Below are positions 6,821 through 14,955 of a DNA stretch of 21,517 nucleotides, one piece after another. The notes beneath the pieces are model-generated. The model was not told where the DNA came from. It saw only the letters and a list, made by a program, of their open reading frames with translations, and searched no databases. The stretch is taken from positions 1 to 21,517 of the forward strand of contig NZ_JBELOK010000017.1 of assembly GCF_040276085.1 (NCBI RefSeq). The letters run 5' to 3'. The translations under genes were made by a program, and so were the position numbers. Source of the DNA: Castellaniella sp040276085. Its GTDB lineage: Bacteria > Pseudomonadota > Gammaproteobacteria > Burkholderiales > Burkholderiaceae_B. Every line of letters starts with the position of its first letter. Position 1 is the first letter of the stretch.

Positions 6821-8224
6821 TTAGCCTTTACTGGGATGCGTCATATCCAGAGGGATGATCCATTCATCGTACTGCGCATCTGTCAGGAAACCCAGCGCCA
6901 AAGCGGCCTGCCGCAGGGTACTGTGTTCTTTATGGGCCTTTTTGGCGATGGCGGCGGCTTTGTCGTAGCCGATGTGGCGATTTAGGGCCGTCACCAACAT
7001 CAGGTTTTTTTCCAGGTTTTGCTGAATACGCTCGGCGTTGGGTTCGATCCCCAGGGCGCAGTGCTCGTCGAATGACAGGCAGGCATCCGCCAGCAGACCG
7101 ATGCTTTCGAGCACGTTGTGAACCATGACAGGCTTATAGACATTCAGCTGAAAGTTGCCTTGTGAACCTGCAAAGGCTACGGCTGCGTCGTTGCCAAACA
7201 CCTGAACGCAAACCATCGTCATGGCTTCGCATTGTGTGGGGTTTACCTTGCCCGGCATGATGGACGAGCCTGGCTCGTTTTCGGGAATGGTGAGCTCTCC
7301 AATCCCGCAGCGTGGGCCACTGGCCAGCCAGCGTACATCATTGGCGATTTTCATCAGTGCACCGGCCAGCGTGCGCAGGGCAGCCGACATATTGACCAGT
7401 GCATCATGAGCCGATAAAGCAAAAAATTTGTTTTCTGCGCTGCGAAACGGTAAACCGGTGATGTCTGCGATGCGGGCGGCCGCCAGTTCGCCAAAACGCG
7501 GATGGGCGTTTAGGCCGGTACCAACCGCTGTACCCCCGATGGCCAGATCGTAGACACCAGGCAATGCGGCTTGCACTGCGTCCAGGGCAAAATCAATTTG
7601 TGCCACCCAGGCACTGATTTCCTGGCCCAGGGTAATGGGGGTGGCATCCTGCAAGTGGGTGCGGCCCGTTTTGACGATTTTCTCGAAGGCCTGGGCTTTG
7701 GCATCCAGAGTGGCGCGCAACTTGCCTACCGATGGAAACAAATGCCGTGCCAGCTCGGTTGCCACGGCGATGTGCATGGCTGTCGGAAACGTATCGTTGG
7801 AGGATTGTCCGCGATTGACGTGATCATTGGGGTGCACGGGTGATTTGGATCCCATGGCCCCCCCTGCCAGCTCGATCGCCCGGTTGGAGATGACTTCATT
7901 GGCGTTCATGTTGGATTGAGTGCCCGAACCTGTCTGGAACACCACCAGCGGAAACTCGGCATTGAGTTTCCCGTCGATGACTTCGGTGGCGGCCTGTTCA
8001 ACCAGCTTGCCGATATCGGCCGGAAGCTCGCCGAGCTCGGTGTTGGCCTGCGCGGCGGCTTTTTTCAGAACGCCCAAGGCGTGAATCACCGGAGGCTGCC
8101 AACGAAAACGAGCCACACCGATCGGAAAGTTTTGAATTGACCGCTGGGTCTGGGCTCCCCAGTAATGGGCGCTGGGTACCTCGATGGGCCCCATGGAATC
8201 GGTTTCAGTACGGCTATCAGCCAT
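6821..8224 (-). CDS. fumC: Class II fumarate hydratase FumC
   Basis: FumC is the iron-free, oxygen-stable fumarase that interconverts fumarate and malate in the TCA cycle and works as a homotetramer. At 467 aa it has the family length. Visible blocks are GSGTQSNMNANEVISNRA (99-116), HPNDHVNRGQSSNDTFPTAM (131-150), TGRTHLQDATP with the catalytic-site His190, and the flexible loop GSSIMPGKVNPTQ (319-331) with the catalytic serine. The start is supported by AGGAG about 9 nt upstream. It lies 57 bp downstream of epd and 3 bp upstream of the DUF488 gene. Whether it has its own promoter in the 57-bp gap is unclear; only a weak TTTACC/GATACA pair is visible. Confidence 0.97.
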   Translation of the reverse strand: MADSRTETDSMGPIEVPSAHYWGAQTQRSIQNFPIGVARFRWQPPVIHALGVLKKAAAQANTELGELPADIGKLVEQAATEVIDGKLNAEFPLVVFQTGSGTQSNMNANEVISNRAIELAGGAMGSKSPVHPNDHVNRGQSSNDTFPTAMHIAVATELARHLFPSVGKLRATLDAKAQAFEKIVKTGRTHLQDATPITLGQEISAWVAQIDFALDAVQAALPGVYDLAIGGTAVGTGLNAHPRFGELAAARIADITGLPFRSAENKFFALSAHDALVNMSAALRTLAGALMKIANDVRWLASGPRCGIGELTIPENEPGSSIMPGKVNPTQCEAMTMVCVQVFGNDAAVAFAGSQGNFQLNVYKPVMVHNVLESIGLLADACLSFDEHCALGIEPNAERIQQNLEKNLMLVTALNRHIGYDKAAAIAKKAHKEHSTLRQAALALGFLTDAQYDEWIIPLDMTHPSKG

Positions 8225-8281
8225 GATATCAAGCTCCTGTATCGTTTCGATTGAAGTGAAGGTAAACGGAATGCGCGGGCC

Positions 8282-9325
8282 CTAGCTTATGCTGGTGCCG
8301 CGAAACAACCTGGCCCACGCCAGAGTCAGGTCGATCATCCGGTTGGCAAATCCCCACTCGTTGTCAAACCAGATCAGCAGATTGACGAACCGCCCATTGT
8401 TAACACGGGTCTGTCCGAGATCCACGATCGCAGAGTGAGGATTGTGATTGAAGTCGATGGACGCGTGAGGTTGTTGAGTCCAGGCCAGCAGCCTGGGATG
8501 TGCCAACACTGCGTCCTGTATCAGCGCGTTGAGATTTTCCACCGTTGTGGCGCGTGCCAAGTTGGCAGTGAGGTCGATTGCTGAGACGTTAAGAATAGGC
8601 ATCCTGACGGCCTTGGCCTGGATGCGTCCGGCAAGTTGCGGCAAAAGGCGTTCTACACCTTGAGCCAGGCCGGTGGTTACCGGCACAATGGATTGCATGG
8701 CCGATCGGGTACGCCTTAAATCAGAATGGTGATAGCCGTCGATCATGGGCTGGTCGTTCATCACCGAATGCAAGGTGGTCAGAAATGCGCTTTCCACTCC
8801 CAGACGGCGGTCCAGCAGATCAAGGATAGGGACAACACTGTTGGTGGTGCAGGAGGCTGCAGATACCACGCGGTGCGAGGCCTGCAGCTCGAGATCATTG
8901 GTGCCATGCACAATCGTGCAATCGACGTCTCCCGCGCTGTGACCCGGGTTGGACACCAGCAAGCGGGGGCATCCCGCGTCGAGAAAGGCATTGAGCGCGT
9001 CCCGGCTGCCATAGGCACCCGAACATTCAAGTACCAGGTCCAGGCCCAGCGAGGACCAAGGGACGTCTGCCGGCGTGTTGGCATGAAAAACGGCAATGTC
9101 CTGGCCGGCAACTCGCAATCCGGATGAAGTGACGCTGACTTCGCCTGGGAAAATGCCATGGGTGGAATCAAACTGCGTCAGATAAGCCATCGACTGCAGA
9201 TCAGCGGGCTCGTTGATGGCCACCACCTGCACAGCGCCGTAATGTCCGGATTCGATCAGGGCGCGTAAAACGCAACGGCCAATACGGCCATAGCCATTGA
9301 TGGCGATTTTCAAGGGCTTAGACAT
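8282..9325 (-). CDS. epd: Erythrose-4-phosphate dehydrogenase-like GAPDH-family enzyme
   Basis: This is a 347-aa NAD-dependent aldehyde-phosphate dehydrogenase. The Rossmann start is IAINGYGRIGR (7-17). The catalytic pair is Cys159 (SAASCTTNS) and His186 (LTTLHSVMNDQ). Several blocks fit E. coli Epd better than glycolytic GapA: HSVMNDQPMIDGYHH-DLRRTRSAMQSIVPVTTGL, NVSAIDL, IDFNHNPHSAIVD and WFDNEWGFANRM. Epd oxidises erythrose-4-phosphate to 4-phosphoerythronate for pyridoxal phosphate synthesis. A GAPDH role cannot be excluded from sequence. ATG 9325 was chosen because the Rossmann fold starts right after it; the longer frame to 9442 adds unconserved residues. No clear Shine-Dalgarno precedes this ATG. 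The upstream neighbour, 50 bp away, is a 2-hydroxyacid dehydrogenase. Confidence 0.85.
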   Translation of the reverse strand: MSKPLKIAINGYGRIGRCVLRALIESGHYGAVQVVAINEPADLQSMAYLTQFDSTHGIFPGEVSVTSSGLRVAGQDIAVFHANTPADVPWSSLGLDLVLECSGAYGSRDALNAFLDAGCPRLLVSNPGHSAGDVDCTIVHGTNDLELQASHRVVSAASCTTNSVVPILDLLDRRLGVESAFLTTLHSVMNDQPMIDGYHHSDLRRTRSAMQSIVPVTTGLAQGVERLLPQLAGRIQAKAVRMPILNVSAIDLTANLARATTVENLNALIQDAVLAHPRLLAWTQQPHASIDFNHNPHSAIVDLGQTRVNNGRFVNLLIWFDNEWGFANRMIDLTLAWARLFRGTSIS

Positions 9326-9375
9326 GGGGATTAATTTGGGGCCTGCTTGATGCACATGGTGTTGCCACGGTTTTC

Positions 9376-10350
9376 TTAGCCACTGAATCCAGCTACCACA
9401 TTGCGGGGCGAACCATTGCAAAAGGCCTCGATGTTGTTGCAAACCTGTTTGGCCATCCCGTGGATGGCTTCCTGGCTGGCCCAGGCCACGTGCGGAGTCA
9501 GGATGAAATTTGGAAATCGCAGCAGTTTTAATAAAGGGTGATCGGGTGCCGGGGGTTCCTGCGTGGCAACATCAAACCCTGCACCGCTGATCTGTCCGGT
9601 TTCGAGCGCACGTCCCAGGGCGACCTCGTCCACCAATCCGCCTCGGGCTGTGTTGATGAGCAGGGGCTTGCGCTCCATCAGCGAGAACTCGTCTGCCGAG
9701 ATCATGTTGCGTGTTTGCGCATTGAGCGGACAATGCAGGCTGATGACATCACTGGTGCGCAAAACATGGCTGAATGATGTGTAGTCTTCAGCGGGGGCAT
9801 CGGTATCCCGGCGGGCCGCAAATTGCACTCTCATATCAAAGGCGCGGGCGATTTCGGCCACGGCTTCTCCGAGGGCTCCTCGGCCAATGATGCCCAGTGT
9901 TGCACCGGCAAGATCCTGGATCGGGTAATCAAAATAGCAAAACTGGTTGCTTTCCTGCCAGCGTCCCTGCCCCACCGATTGATGGTATGCCAACAGATTG
10001 CGCCTGAGGGCCAGCATCAGTGCAAAGACGTGCTCGGGCACGGAGTGCACGGCGTACTCGCGCACGTTGGAGACAATGATGCTCCGGTGATTGCAGGCAT
10101 CGAGGTCGATGTTGTCGGTGCCGGTGGCCGTAAGGGCAATCATTTTAAGTTGCGGGGCCTGCTGCAGTATGCTGGCATTGAGCACCACTTTGTTGGTGAC
10201 AACGATATCTGCATTACGAATACGCTCGACGACTTCGTCGGGGGATGTCTTTGTATAAGAAACCCATTCGTGGGGCACAGCTGGTGCAGGGATATCAATG
10301 GATGCCGGGACAGTGCCTCTATCCAGAAATACGATGTGCAGTGGGTCCAT
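9376..10350 (-). CDS. D-isomer-specific 2-hydroxyacid dehydrogenase (HprA / hydroxypyruvate-reductase-like)
   Basis: This 324-aa enzyme has the two-part fold of the family. Substrate-side residues include ATGTDNIDL (75-83) and VREYAVHSVPEHVFALMLAL. The nucleotide motif is GIIGRGALG (153-161), and the catalytic triad is Arg236 (NTARGGLVDE), Glu265 and His287 (LTPHVAW). The sequence around RWQESNQFCYFDYPIQDLAG resembles glycerate dehydrogenase / hydroxypyruvate reductase. The second Rossmann strand ends VQFAARRD. It lacks the usual acidic residue and has two arginines, which suggests NADP(H) preference. The start at ATG 10350 has AAAGG 7 nt upstream. Its position just before epd raises the possibility that it does the next B6 step (4-phosphoerythronate oxidation), but it is not a recognisable PdxB. 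Confidence 0.85.
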   Translation of the reverse strand: MDPLHIVFLDRGTVPASIDIPAPAVPHEWVSYTKTSPDEVVERIRNADIVVTNKVVLNASILQQAPQLKMIALTATGTDNIDLDACNHRSIIVSNVREYAVHSVPEHVFALMLALRRNLLAYHQSVGQGRWQESNQFCYFDYPIQDLAGATLGIIGRGALGEAVAEIARAFDMRVQFAARRDTDAPAEDYTSFSHVLRTSDVISLHCPLNAQTRNMISADEFSLMERKPLLINTARGGLVDEVALGRALETGQISGAGFDVATQEPPAPDHPLLKLLRFPNFILTPHVAWASQEAIHGMAKQVCNNIEAFCNGSPRNVVAGFSG

Positions 10351-10489
10351 GGACGGGCCTTTCTTCTCAGTCAAAGCGTCAATGAGTCTCTAGTCTACTC
10401 TAAGCCAAGCCCGTCAGGGTTTGGTGCCGTTGTGGCGGGAAGTCGACCCTGAGCGTGTATGGCCACGGCCAGCCCTGTCTCTTTTGCGG

Positions 10490-10498
10490 TGGTATAAC
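10490..10498 (+). promoter_or_regulatory. Possible extended -10 promoter of the glutathione transferase gene
   Basis: TGGTATAAC combines a TGn extension with TATAAC (5 of 6 to consensus), about 35 bp before the ATG at 10533. No good -35 is present, as is common for extended -10 promoters. It lies in the divergent gap between the hydroxyacid dehydrogenase and the transferase. Confidence 0.45.
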
Positions 10499-10532
10499 AG
10501 CAGATGGATTTCACACTGATGGAAGAAACTTC

Positions 10533-11144
10533 ATGAAGCTTTATTACTTTCCTGGGGCTTGCCCGCTGGCTACCCATATTGCACTCGAGTGGATTGGCAA
10601 ACCCTACGAAACCGAACGCCTGACCCGTGAGCAAACCAAAGAGCCTGCGTACCTCAAGCTCAATCCGGCTGGCGCAGTGCCCACTCTGGTGGATGGCGAC
10701 TTCGTACTGACCCAAAGTGCGGCGATTCTCGATTACTTGGCCGAACTGAATCCTGAGGCCAATTTGCTGGGTAATACCCCGCGTGCACGTGCTGAAGCAC
10801 GACGTTGGCTCAGCTTTTGCAATTCGGACATGCACCGCACGTTTGCCCTGGTCTTTGGGGCACCGTACTTTAGCGGTGGCGACGAAGCCATTGGCAAGGT
10901 GCTTGCCAGCAAGGCCATCGAAAAGCTCAAGGGTATGTTTGCCCTCGCCAATCAGCGCCTGAAGGGCCGCGAATGGCTGGGTGAGCAGCGCTCTGTGGCG
11001 GATCCCTATCTGTTTGTCTTGCTGATGTGGGCTGATGCGAAGCAACTTGCTTTACCCGACATGGAAAATCTTCGCAAGTTTCAACAACGCATGCAGGCAG
11101 ATCCCGGCGTGCAAGCAGCTCTGAAGGCACAAGGCCTTATCTAA
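10533..11144 (+). CDS. Glutathione S-transferase, beta-class-like
   Basis: This 203-aa cytosolic protein has an N-terminal thioredoxin-fold domain (MKLYYFPGACPLATHIAL; cis-Pro block GAVPTLVDGD; QSAAILDYLAEL, the glutathione gamma-glutamyl site) and an all-helical C-terminal domain with WLGEQRSVADPYLFVLLMWAD. Cys10 is at the position of the catalytic cysteine of bacterial beta-class enzymes, and a His in NSDMHRTF corresponds to the second beta-class active-site region. Such enzymes conjugate or reduce electrophiles and disulfides; the substrate is unknown. GGAAG 7 nt before ATG 10533 decides the start over a longer frame from 10455. It stands alone on the plus strand and ends before a strong terminator. 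Confidence 0.93.
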   Translation: MKLYYFPGACPLATHIALEWIGKPYETERLTREQTKEPAYLKLNPAGAVPTLVDGDFVLTQSAAILDYLAELNPEANLLGNTPRARAEARRWLSFCNSDMHRTFALVFGAPYFSGGDEAIGKVLASKAIEKLKGMFALANQRLKGREWLGEQRSVADPYLFVLLMWADAKQLALPDMENLRKFQQRMQADPGVQAALKAQGLI

Positions 11145-11181
11145 GGCAGCCTGCAATAATCATTGGTGGTAAGGCTGCTGT

Positions 11182-11243
11182 AAAAACAAGGCCAGTGCCG
11201 GTTTGCTGTGATCTCCTTACATCGCGCCGGCACTGGCCTTGTT
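11182..11243. terminator. Strong bidirectional terminator between the transferase gene and livF
   Basis: A perfect 17-bp stem (AACAAGGCCAGTGCCGG at 11185-11201 with its exact complement at 11227-11243) encloses a 25-nt loop. On the minus strand the stem runs into TTTTTA, a good T-tract for ending the liv operon. On the plus strand the stem itself ends in TTGTT. It sits between convergent genes 118 bp apart. Confidence 0.85.
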
Positions 11244-11262
11244 CTATTGACTTACTGGCCGA

Positions 11263-11964
11263 TTATGCGCCCAGATAGGCCTTGCGTACTTCGTCATTGC
11301 TGAGCAGATTTGCGCCGGTATCAGCCAGCACCACTTTACCGGTTTCCAGTACGTAACCGCGGTCGGCCACCTGCAGTGCCTTATTGGCATTTTGCTCAAC
11401 CAAAAACACCGTGACACCCTCTTCCCGGATGGTGCGGATGATGTCGAAGATCTGCGCAATGATCAGCGGAGCCAAGCCCAGTGTGGGTTCGTCAAGCAAC
11501 AAGAGCTTGGGACGTGTCATCAGCGCCCTGCCGATAGCCAGCATTTGCTGCTCGCCTCCGGACATCGTGCCTGCCCGTTGGTTGGCCCGTTCTTTAAGGC
11601 GTGGAAACAGATCGAAGACGTGCTCCATGCTTTCTTCGGTTTGGGACTTATTGAGAAAAAATGCCCCCATGTTCAGGTTCTCGGCCACGGTGAGGTCGGG
11701 AAATACCCGACGACCCTCTGGTGAAATGGCGATTCCCCGTTGCATCACTGTATGAGTGGGCTGTTCGGTGATGTCCTCGCCCTCGAAGGTGATGCGCCCA
11801 GAGCGTGCACGGGGGTTACCGCAGACCGTCATGAGCAAGGTGGTTTTACCGGCGCCATTGGCACCAATCAGGGTAACGATTTCACCCTGGTTGACTTCAA
11901 CAGAGACTTCGTTGAGTGCCTGAATGGCGCCGTAAAACGTACTGACGTTTTCAAGTTTGAGCAC
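11263..11964 (-). CDS. livF: Branched-chain amino-acid ABC transporter, ATP-binding protein LivF
   Basis: This 233-aa ATPase is one of the two nucleotide-binding subunits of the LIV importer, on the cytoplasmic face. The Walker A motif is GANGAGKTT (34-42), the signature is MSGGEQQ (134-140), and Walker B is LLLLDEP (154-160). The H-loop region is VEQNANKAL, and SPEGRRVFPDLTV is typical of LivF. Its short length and the absence of the long insertion seen in LivG separate the two. It starts 2 bp after the livG stop and is the last gene of the operon, ending before the strong hairpin at 11182-11243. Confidence 0.96.
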   Translation of the reverse strand: MLKLENVSTFYGAIQALNEVSVEVNQGEIVTLIGANGAGKTTLLMTVCGNPRARSGRITFEGEDITEQPTHTVMQRGIAISPEGRRVFPDLTVAENLNMGAFFLNKSQTEESMEHVFDLFPRLKERANQRAGTMSGGEQQMLAIGRALMTRPKLLLLDEPTLGLAPLIIAQIFDIIRTIREEGVTVFLVEQNANKALQVADRGYVLETGKVVLADTGANLLSNDEVRKAYLGA

Positions 11965-11966
11965 GG

Positions 11967-12731
11967 TTATTCTCCCAAATAAGCTTTGATGACACGGGGA
12001 TCCGTGCGGACTTCCTCGGGCAGGCCGGTAATGATGGGTTTGCCGTGCTCCATGACCAGAATGCGGTCTGAGACGCCCATGATCAGGCTCATGTCATGCT
12101 CGATGAGCAACACAGCGACGCCGTATTCGCGGCGCAGCTGGTCGATCAGGAGGGAGAGATCGTGTTTTTCTTGAGGATTCAGGCCGGCTGCGGGCTCGTC
12201 GAGCATCAGCAATCGCGGTTGTGTGATCATGCAGCGGGCAATCTCGAGGCGGCGCTGGTGGCCGTAGGCCAGGTTGCCTGCTTCGCGGTTGGCATACTCG
12301 CGAATATTCATGAAATCCAACCACTGAACCGCCCGCTGCTTGGCCTCAGACTCTGAGTGACGAAAGGATGGCAACTTGAACAAACCTTGCAGTAAACCGG
12401 TTTGCATCAGCGTGTGCTGGGCCACCAAAAGATTTTCGAGGACCGTCAGATTTTTAAATAGACGCACATTCTGGAATGTGCGCACCAGGCCGTGACGCGC
12501 CACCTTATGGCTGGGCAGGCCGGTGATGGGCTTGCTGTCCATGGTGATGCGTCCGGTGGTGGGTTTGTAGAAACCGCCCACGCAATTAAAAACCGTGGTT
12601 TTGCCGGCGCCGTTGGGGCCGATGATGGCAAAAACTTCGTTCTTGCGAACGTCAAAATCAATTTGGTCGACAGCCAGCAGGCCACCAAACCGCATGGTCA
12701 GCCCGCTGACCTGCAATAAAGATTCACTCAT
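11967..12731 (-). CDS. livG: Branched-chain amino-acid ABC transporter, ATP-binding protein LivG
   Basis: This 254-aa ATPase subunit pairs with LivF. Walker A is GPNGAGKTT (38-46), the degenerate LivG-type signature is LAYGHQRRLEIAR (154-166), and Walker B is LLMLDEPAAGLNPQE (174-188). The H-loop is LLIEHDMSLIMG. The insertion between about 105 and 150 is characteristic of LivG. ATG 12731 overlaps the livM stop by ATGA and opens directly with the first beta strand (LLQVSGLTMRFGG). A longer frame to 12785 reads back into livM and is rejected. Confidence 0.96.
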   Translation of the reverse strand: MSESLLQVSGLTMRFGGLLAVDQIDFDVRKNEVFAIIGPNGAGKTTVFNCVGGFYKPTTGRITMDSKPITGLPSHKVARHGLVRTFQNVRLFKNLTVLENLLVAQHTLMQTGLLQGLFKLPSFRHSESEAKQRAVQWLDFMNIREYANREAGNLAYGHQRRLEIARCMITQPRLLMLDEPAAGLNPQEKHDLSLLIDQLRREYGVAVLLIEHDMSLIMGVSDRILVMEHGKPIITGLPEEVRTDPRVIKAYLGE

Positions 12732-13954
12732 GATTCTAGTTCCACTTGCGGGCGTTTTACTGGCAACAGACCTTGGGGGCGCCACACCATCATTGCGACC
12801 ATCACCAGGCCAAAAATCAGCATCCGGTATTCGGCGAACTCGCGTGCAATTTCGGGTACCACAGTAAGCAGTATGGCGGCCAGGATCACGCCAAGCTGAG
12901 ACCCCATGCCACCCAACACCACGATGGCCAGAATCAGTGCGGACTCAATGAAGGTGAAGGACTCGGGATTGACCAGGCCCTGGCGTGCTGCGAAGAACGC
13001 GCCACCAAAGCCTGCGAACATGGCACCCATGGTGAAGGCCGACAACTTGATATTGCGGGGATTGAGACCCAGCGAGCGGCAAGCGATCTCATCTTCGCGC
13101 AAGGCTTCCCAGGCTCTGCCAATGGGCATGCGGATCAGGCGACTGGTGAAATACAAGGTAAACAGCACCAGCAGCAAGGCCATCAGGTACAGATACACCA
13201 CGACGTGCTCGCTATTAAATGTCCAGCCCATCATCTCGTGAAAAGTGGGCGTGCCGTCCATCGAGCGGCGCGTCATTTGGTAGCCAAAAAATGACGGCTT
13301 GGGAATACCTGAGATGCCGTCCGGGCCGCCAGTGAGATTATAGAAATTGATAAGCAGCAGGCGGATGATTTCGCCAAAGCCCAGAGTGACGATTGCAAGG
13401 TAATCACCTCGGAGACGCAATACCGGAAACCCCAGCACAAACCCAAACAGCGCTGACACCAGCCCGGCAAAGGGCAGTGCTTCCCAGAAGCCCCACCCTG
13501 CCCAGTGATAAAGCAGTGCATAGGTATAGGCGCCGGTGGCGTAAAAGCCGACAAAGCCCAGATCGAGCAAACCAGCAAACCCGACCACGATATTGAGCCC
13601 CAGGCCCAACATGACGTAAATCAGGACCAGTGTGGCGATGTCCACTTGGGCCCGGCCAGAGAAAAATGGCCAGACAATGGCAAACAGCACCAGCACAATA
13701 ATGGCTTTGTGGCGCATGCCGTCGGTGATGGCGGGTATCTGGAATTTGAACTTGCCGGTTTTTTTGCGACGTGACAGCAGTGGTCGCACCATCTGGAATA
13801 TAAAGACCGCCAGCATGCCGCCGATGATCATTTTCCAGTCTGGTTGCAGATAGGTTTCCTGACCTTTGCGTAGAATCTGCAGGCCATACACAGGCGCGAT
13901 GATAACGCCCGCCATCAGTGCGGCAATGAAAGAATTCTTGAGGTTGTGCATCAT
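12728..13954 (-). CDS. livM: Branched-chain amino-acid ABC transporter, permease LivM
   Basis: This 408-aa inner-membrane permease has many hydrophobic segments. The conserved LivM core begins near 118 (GLNIVVGFAGLLDLGFVGFYATGAY), preceded by an N-terminal extension of about 100 residues with two or three more membrane segments and a basic loop (SRRKKTGKFKF). The cytoplasmic coupling loop is GRAWEALREDEIACRSLGLN (280-299). GGMGSQLGVILAAILL near the C-terminus is also typical. Its length is close to E. coli LivM (425). The start overlaps the livH stop (TGATG), so membrane subunits are translationally coupled. Confidence 0.95.
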   Translation of the reverse strand: MMHNLKNSFIAALMAGVIIAPVYGLQILRKGQETYLQPDWKMIIGGMLAVFIFQMVRPLLSRRKKTGKFKFQIPAITDGMRHKAIIVLVLFAIVWPFFSGRAQVDIATLVLIYVMLGLGLNIVVGFAGLLDLGFVGFYATGAYTYALLYHWAGWGFWEALPFAGLVSALFGFVLGFPVLRLRGDYLAIVTLGFGEIIRLLLINFYNLTGGPDGISGIPKPSFFGYQMTRRSMDGTPTFHEMMGWTFNSEHVVVYLYLMALLLVLFTLYFTSRLIRMPIGRAWEALREDEIACRSLGLNPRNIKLSAFTMGAMFAGFGGAFFAARQGLVNPESFTFIESALILAIVVLGGMGSQLGVILAAILLTVVPEIAREFAEYRMLIFGLVMVAMMVWRPQGLLPVKRPQVELES

Positions 13955-14883
13955 CAGACCTTTTCCACCTCGGGTTTACCCAACAGCCCCGTGGGACGGA
14001 ACATCAGGATGAAGACGAGCAGCAGGAAGGCAACAATATCCTTGTACTGCGATGAAATAAATGCGGCTGCGAAGGTTTCGGCCAGGCCCAGCAGCACACC
14101 GCCCAGCATTGCGCCGGGGATGCTGCCGATGCCTCCCAGGACGGCGGCGGTAAATGCCTTGATTCCGGCGATGAAGCCAATAAACGGATTGAGCTTGCCG
14201 ATGGCAAGTGCAATCAGCACGCCACCGACGGCAGCCATCATGGCGCCAATCATGAAGGTGAACGAGATGATCCGGCTGGTGTCGATGCCCAGCAGATTGG
14301 CCATGTGAAGATCTTGCGAGCAGGCCCGGGAGGCTTGTCCGGTGCGCGAGTACTTAATGAAAAGTGTCAGGCCCAGCATCATCAGGATCGTTACAACGAT
14401 AATGAGGATTCTGGAGTATGGCGCGGTGACGGAGAAATCACTGGCACCGATGGTGAAATTAACTGAGCCGTTGATCAGCGCCGGGACGGCCATGTCGCGG
14501 GCGCCCTGCCCGGTGGCTACCCAGTTTTGCAGAAAAATGGACATACCGATGGCGGAAATCAGGGGGACCAGCCGGGGGCTGTTGCGCAGCGGTGCATAGG
14601 CTACTTTTTCGACGGCGAAGCCATAGACGGCCGTGACCAGAATTGCCATGATCAACATGATGAGGATCATGATGGGTAGTGGCAGGCCGCTATTGATGCC
14701 GATTGCAGAAAGCGTAACCAAGCCAACATAGGCACCGATCATGTAGATTTCGCCATGGGCGAAATTGATCATGCCAATAATGCCGTAGACCATGGTGTAG
14801 CCGATCGCGATCAGCGCATAAATGGCACCAAGCGACAGGCCGTTAAACAGCTGTTGCGTCAGTAGAGGGAGCAAGTCGGACAT
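13954..14883 (-). CDS. livH: Branched-chain amino-acid ABC transporter, permease LivH
   Basis: This 309-aa inner-membrane permease partners LivM. Hallmarks are QQLFNGLSLGAIYALIAIGYTMVYG (10-34), INFAHGEIYMIGAY (39-52), the coupling loop SRTGQASRACSQDLHMANLLGID, and GGIGSIPGAMLGGVLLG near the C-terminus. ATG 14883 is preferred over a TTG frame from 14901, because family members start just before the QQ(L/I)xNGL block. Neither start has a clear Shine-Dalgarno. A C(UUCG)G hairpin lies about 25 nt upstream of the ATG. Confidence 0.95.
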   Translation of the reverse strand: MSDLLPLLTQQLFNGLSLGAIYALIAIGYTMVYGIIGMINFAHGEIYMIGAYVGLVTLSAIGINSGLPLPIMILIMLIMAILVTAVYGFAVEKVAYAPLRNSPRLVPLISAIGMSIFLQNWVATGQGARDMAVPALINGSVNFTIGASDFSVTAPYSRILIIVVTILMMLGLTLFIKYSRTGQASRACSQDLHMANLLGIDTSRIISFTFMIGAMMAAVGGVLIALAIGKLNPFIGFIAGIKAFTAAVLGGIGSIPGAMLGGVLLGLAETFAAAFISSQYKDIVAFLLLVFILMFRPTGLLGKPEVEKV

Positions 14884-14907
14884 AATGGCGGGGATATACA
14901 AGGTGAT

Positions 14908-14955
14908 GGCAAAGCCCGAAGGCCTTGCCGAAAACAGCCCTGGTCGTGACCAAGG
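14908..14955 (-). promoter_or_regulatory. Tandem hairpins between livK and livH, possible attenuator
   Basis: On the minus strand the 84-bp livK-livH gap forms two stems in series. The first (14938-14955) pairs CCTTGGTC with GACCAGGG across a 2-nt centre, with one G-U pair, and is followed by CTGTTTTC, like a leaky terminator. The second (14908-14929) pairs GGCAAGGCC with GGCTTTGCC around a TTCG loop, giving a C(UUCG)G tetraloop with one G-U pair. AGGCCTTG and CAAGGCCT in the same stretch could pair instead, giving an alternative fold. Such elements often keep binding-protein mRNA more abundant than permease mRNA. Confidence 0.55.

Noticed and set aside
9326..9442. An N-terminal extension of the epd frame by 39 residues
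   Set aside because: It overlaps the end of the dehydrogenase gene, has no family similarity, and the Rossmann fold starts right after ATG 9325.
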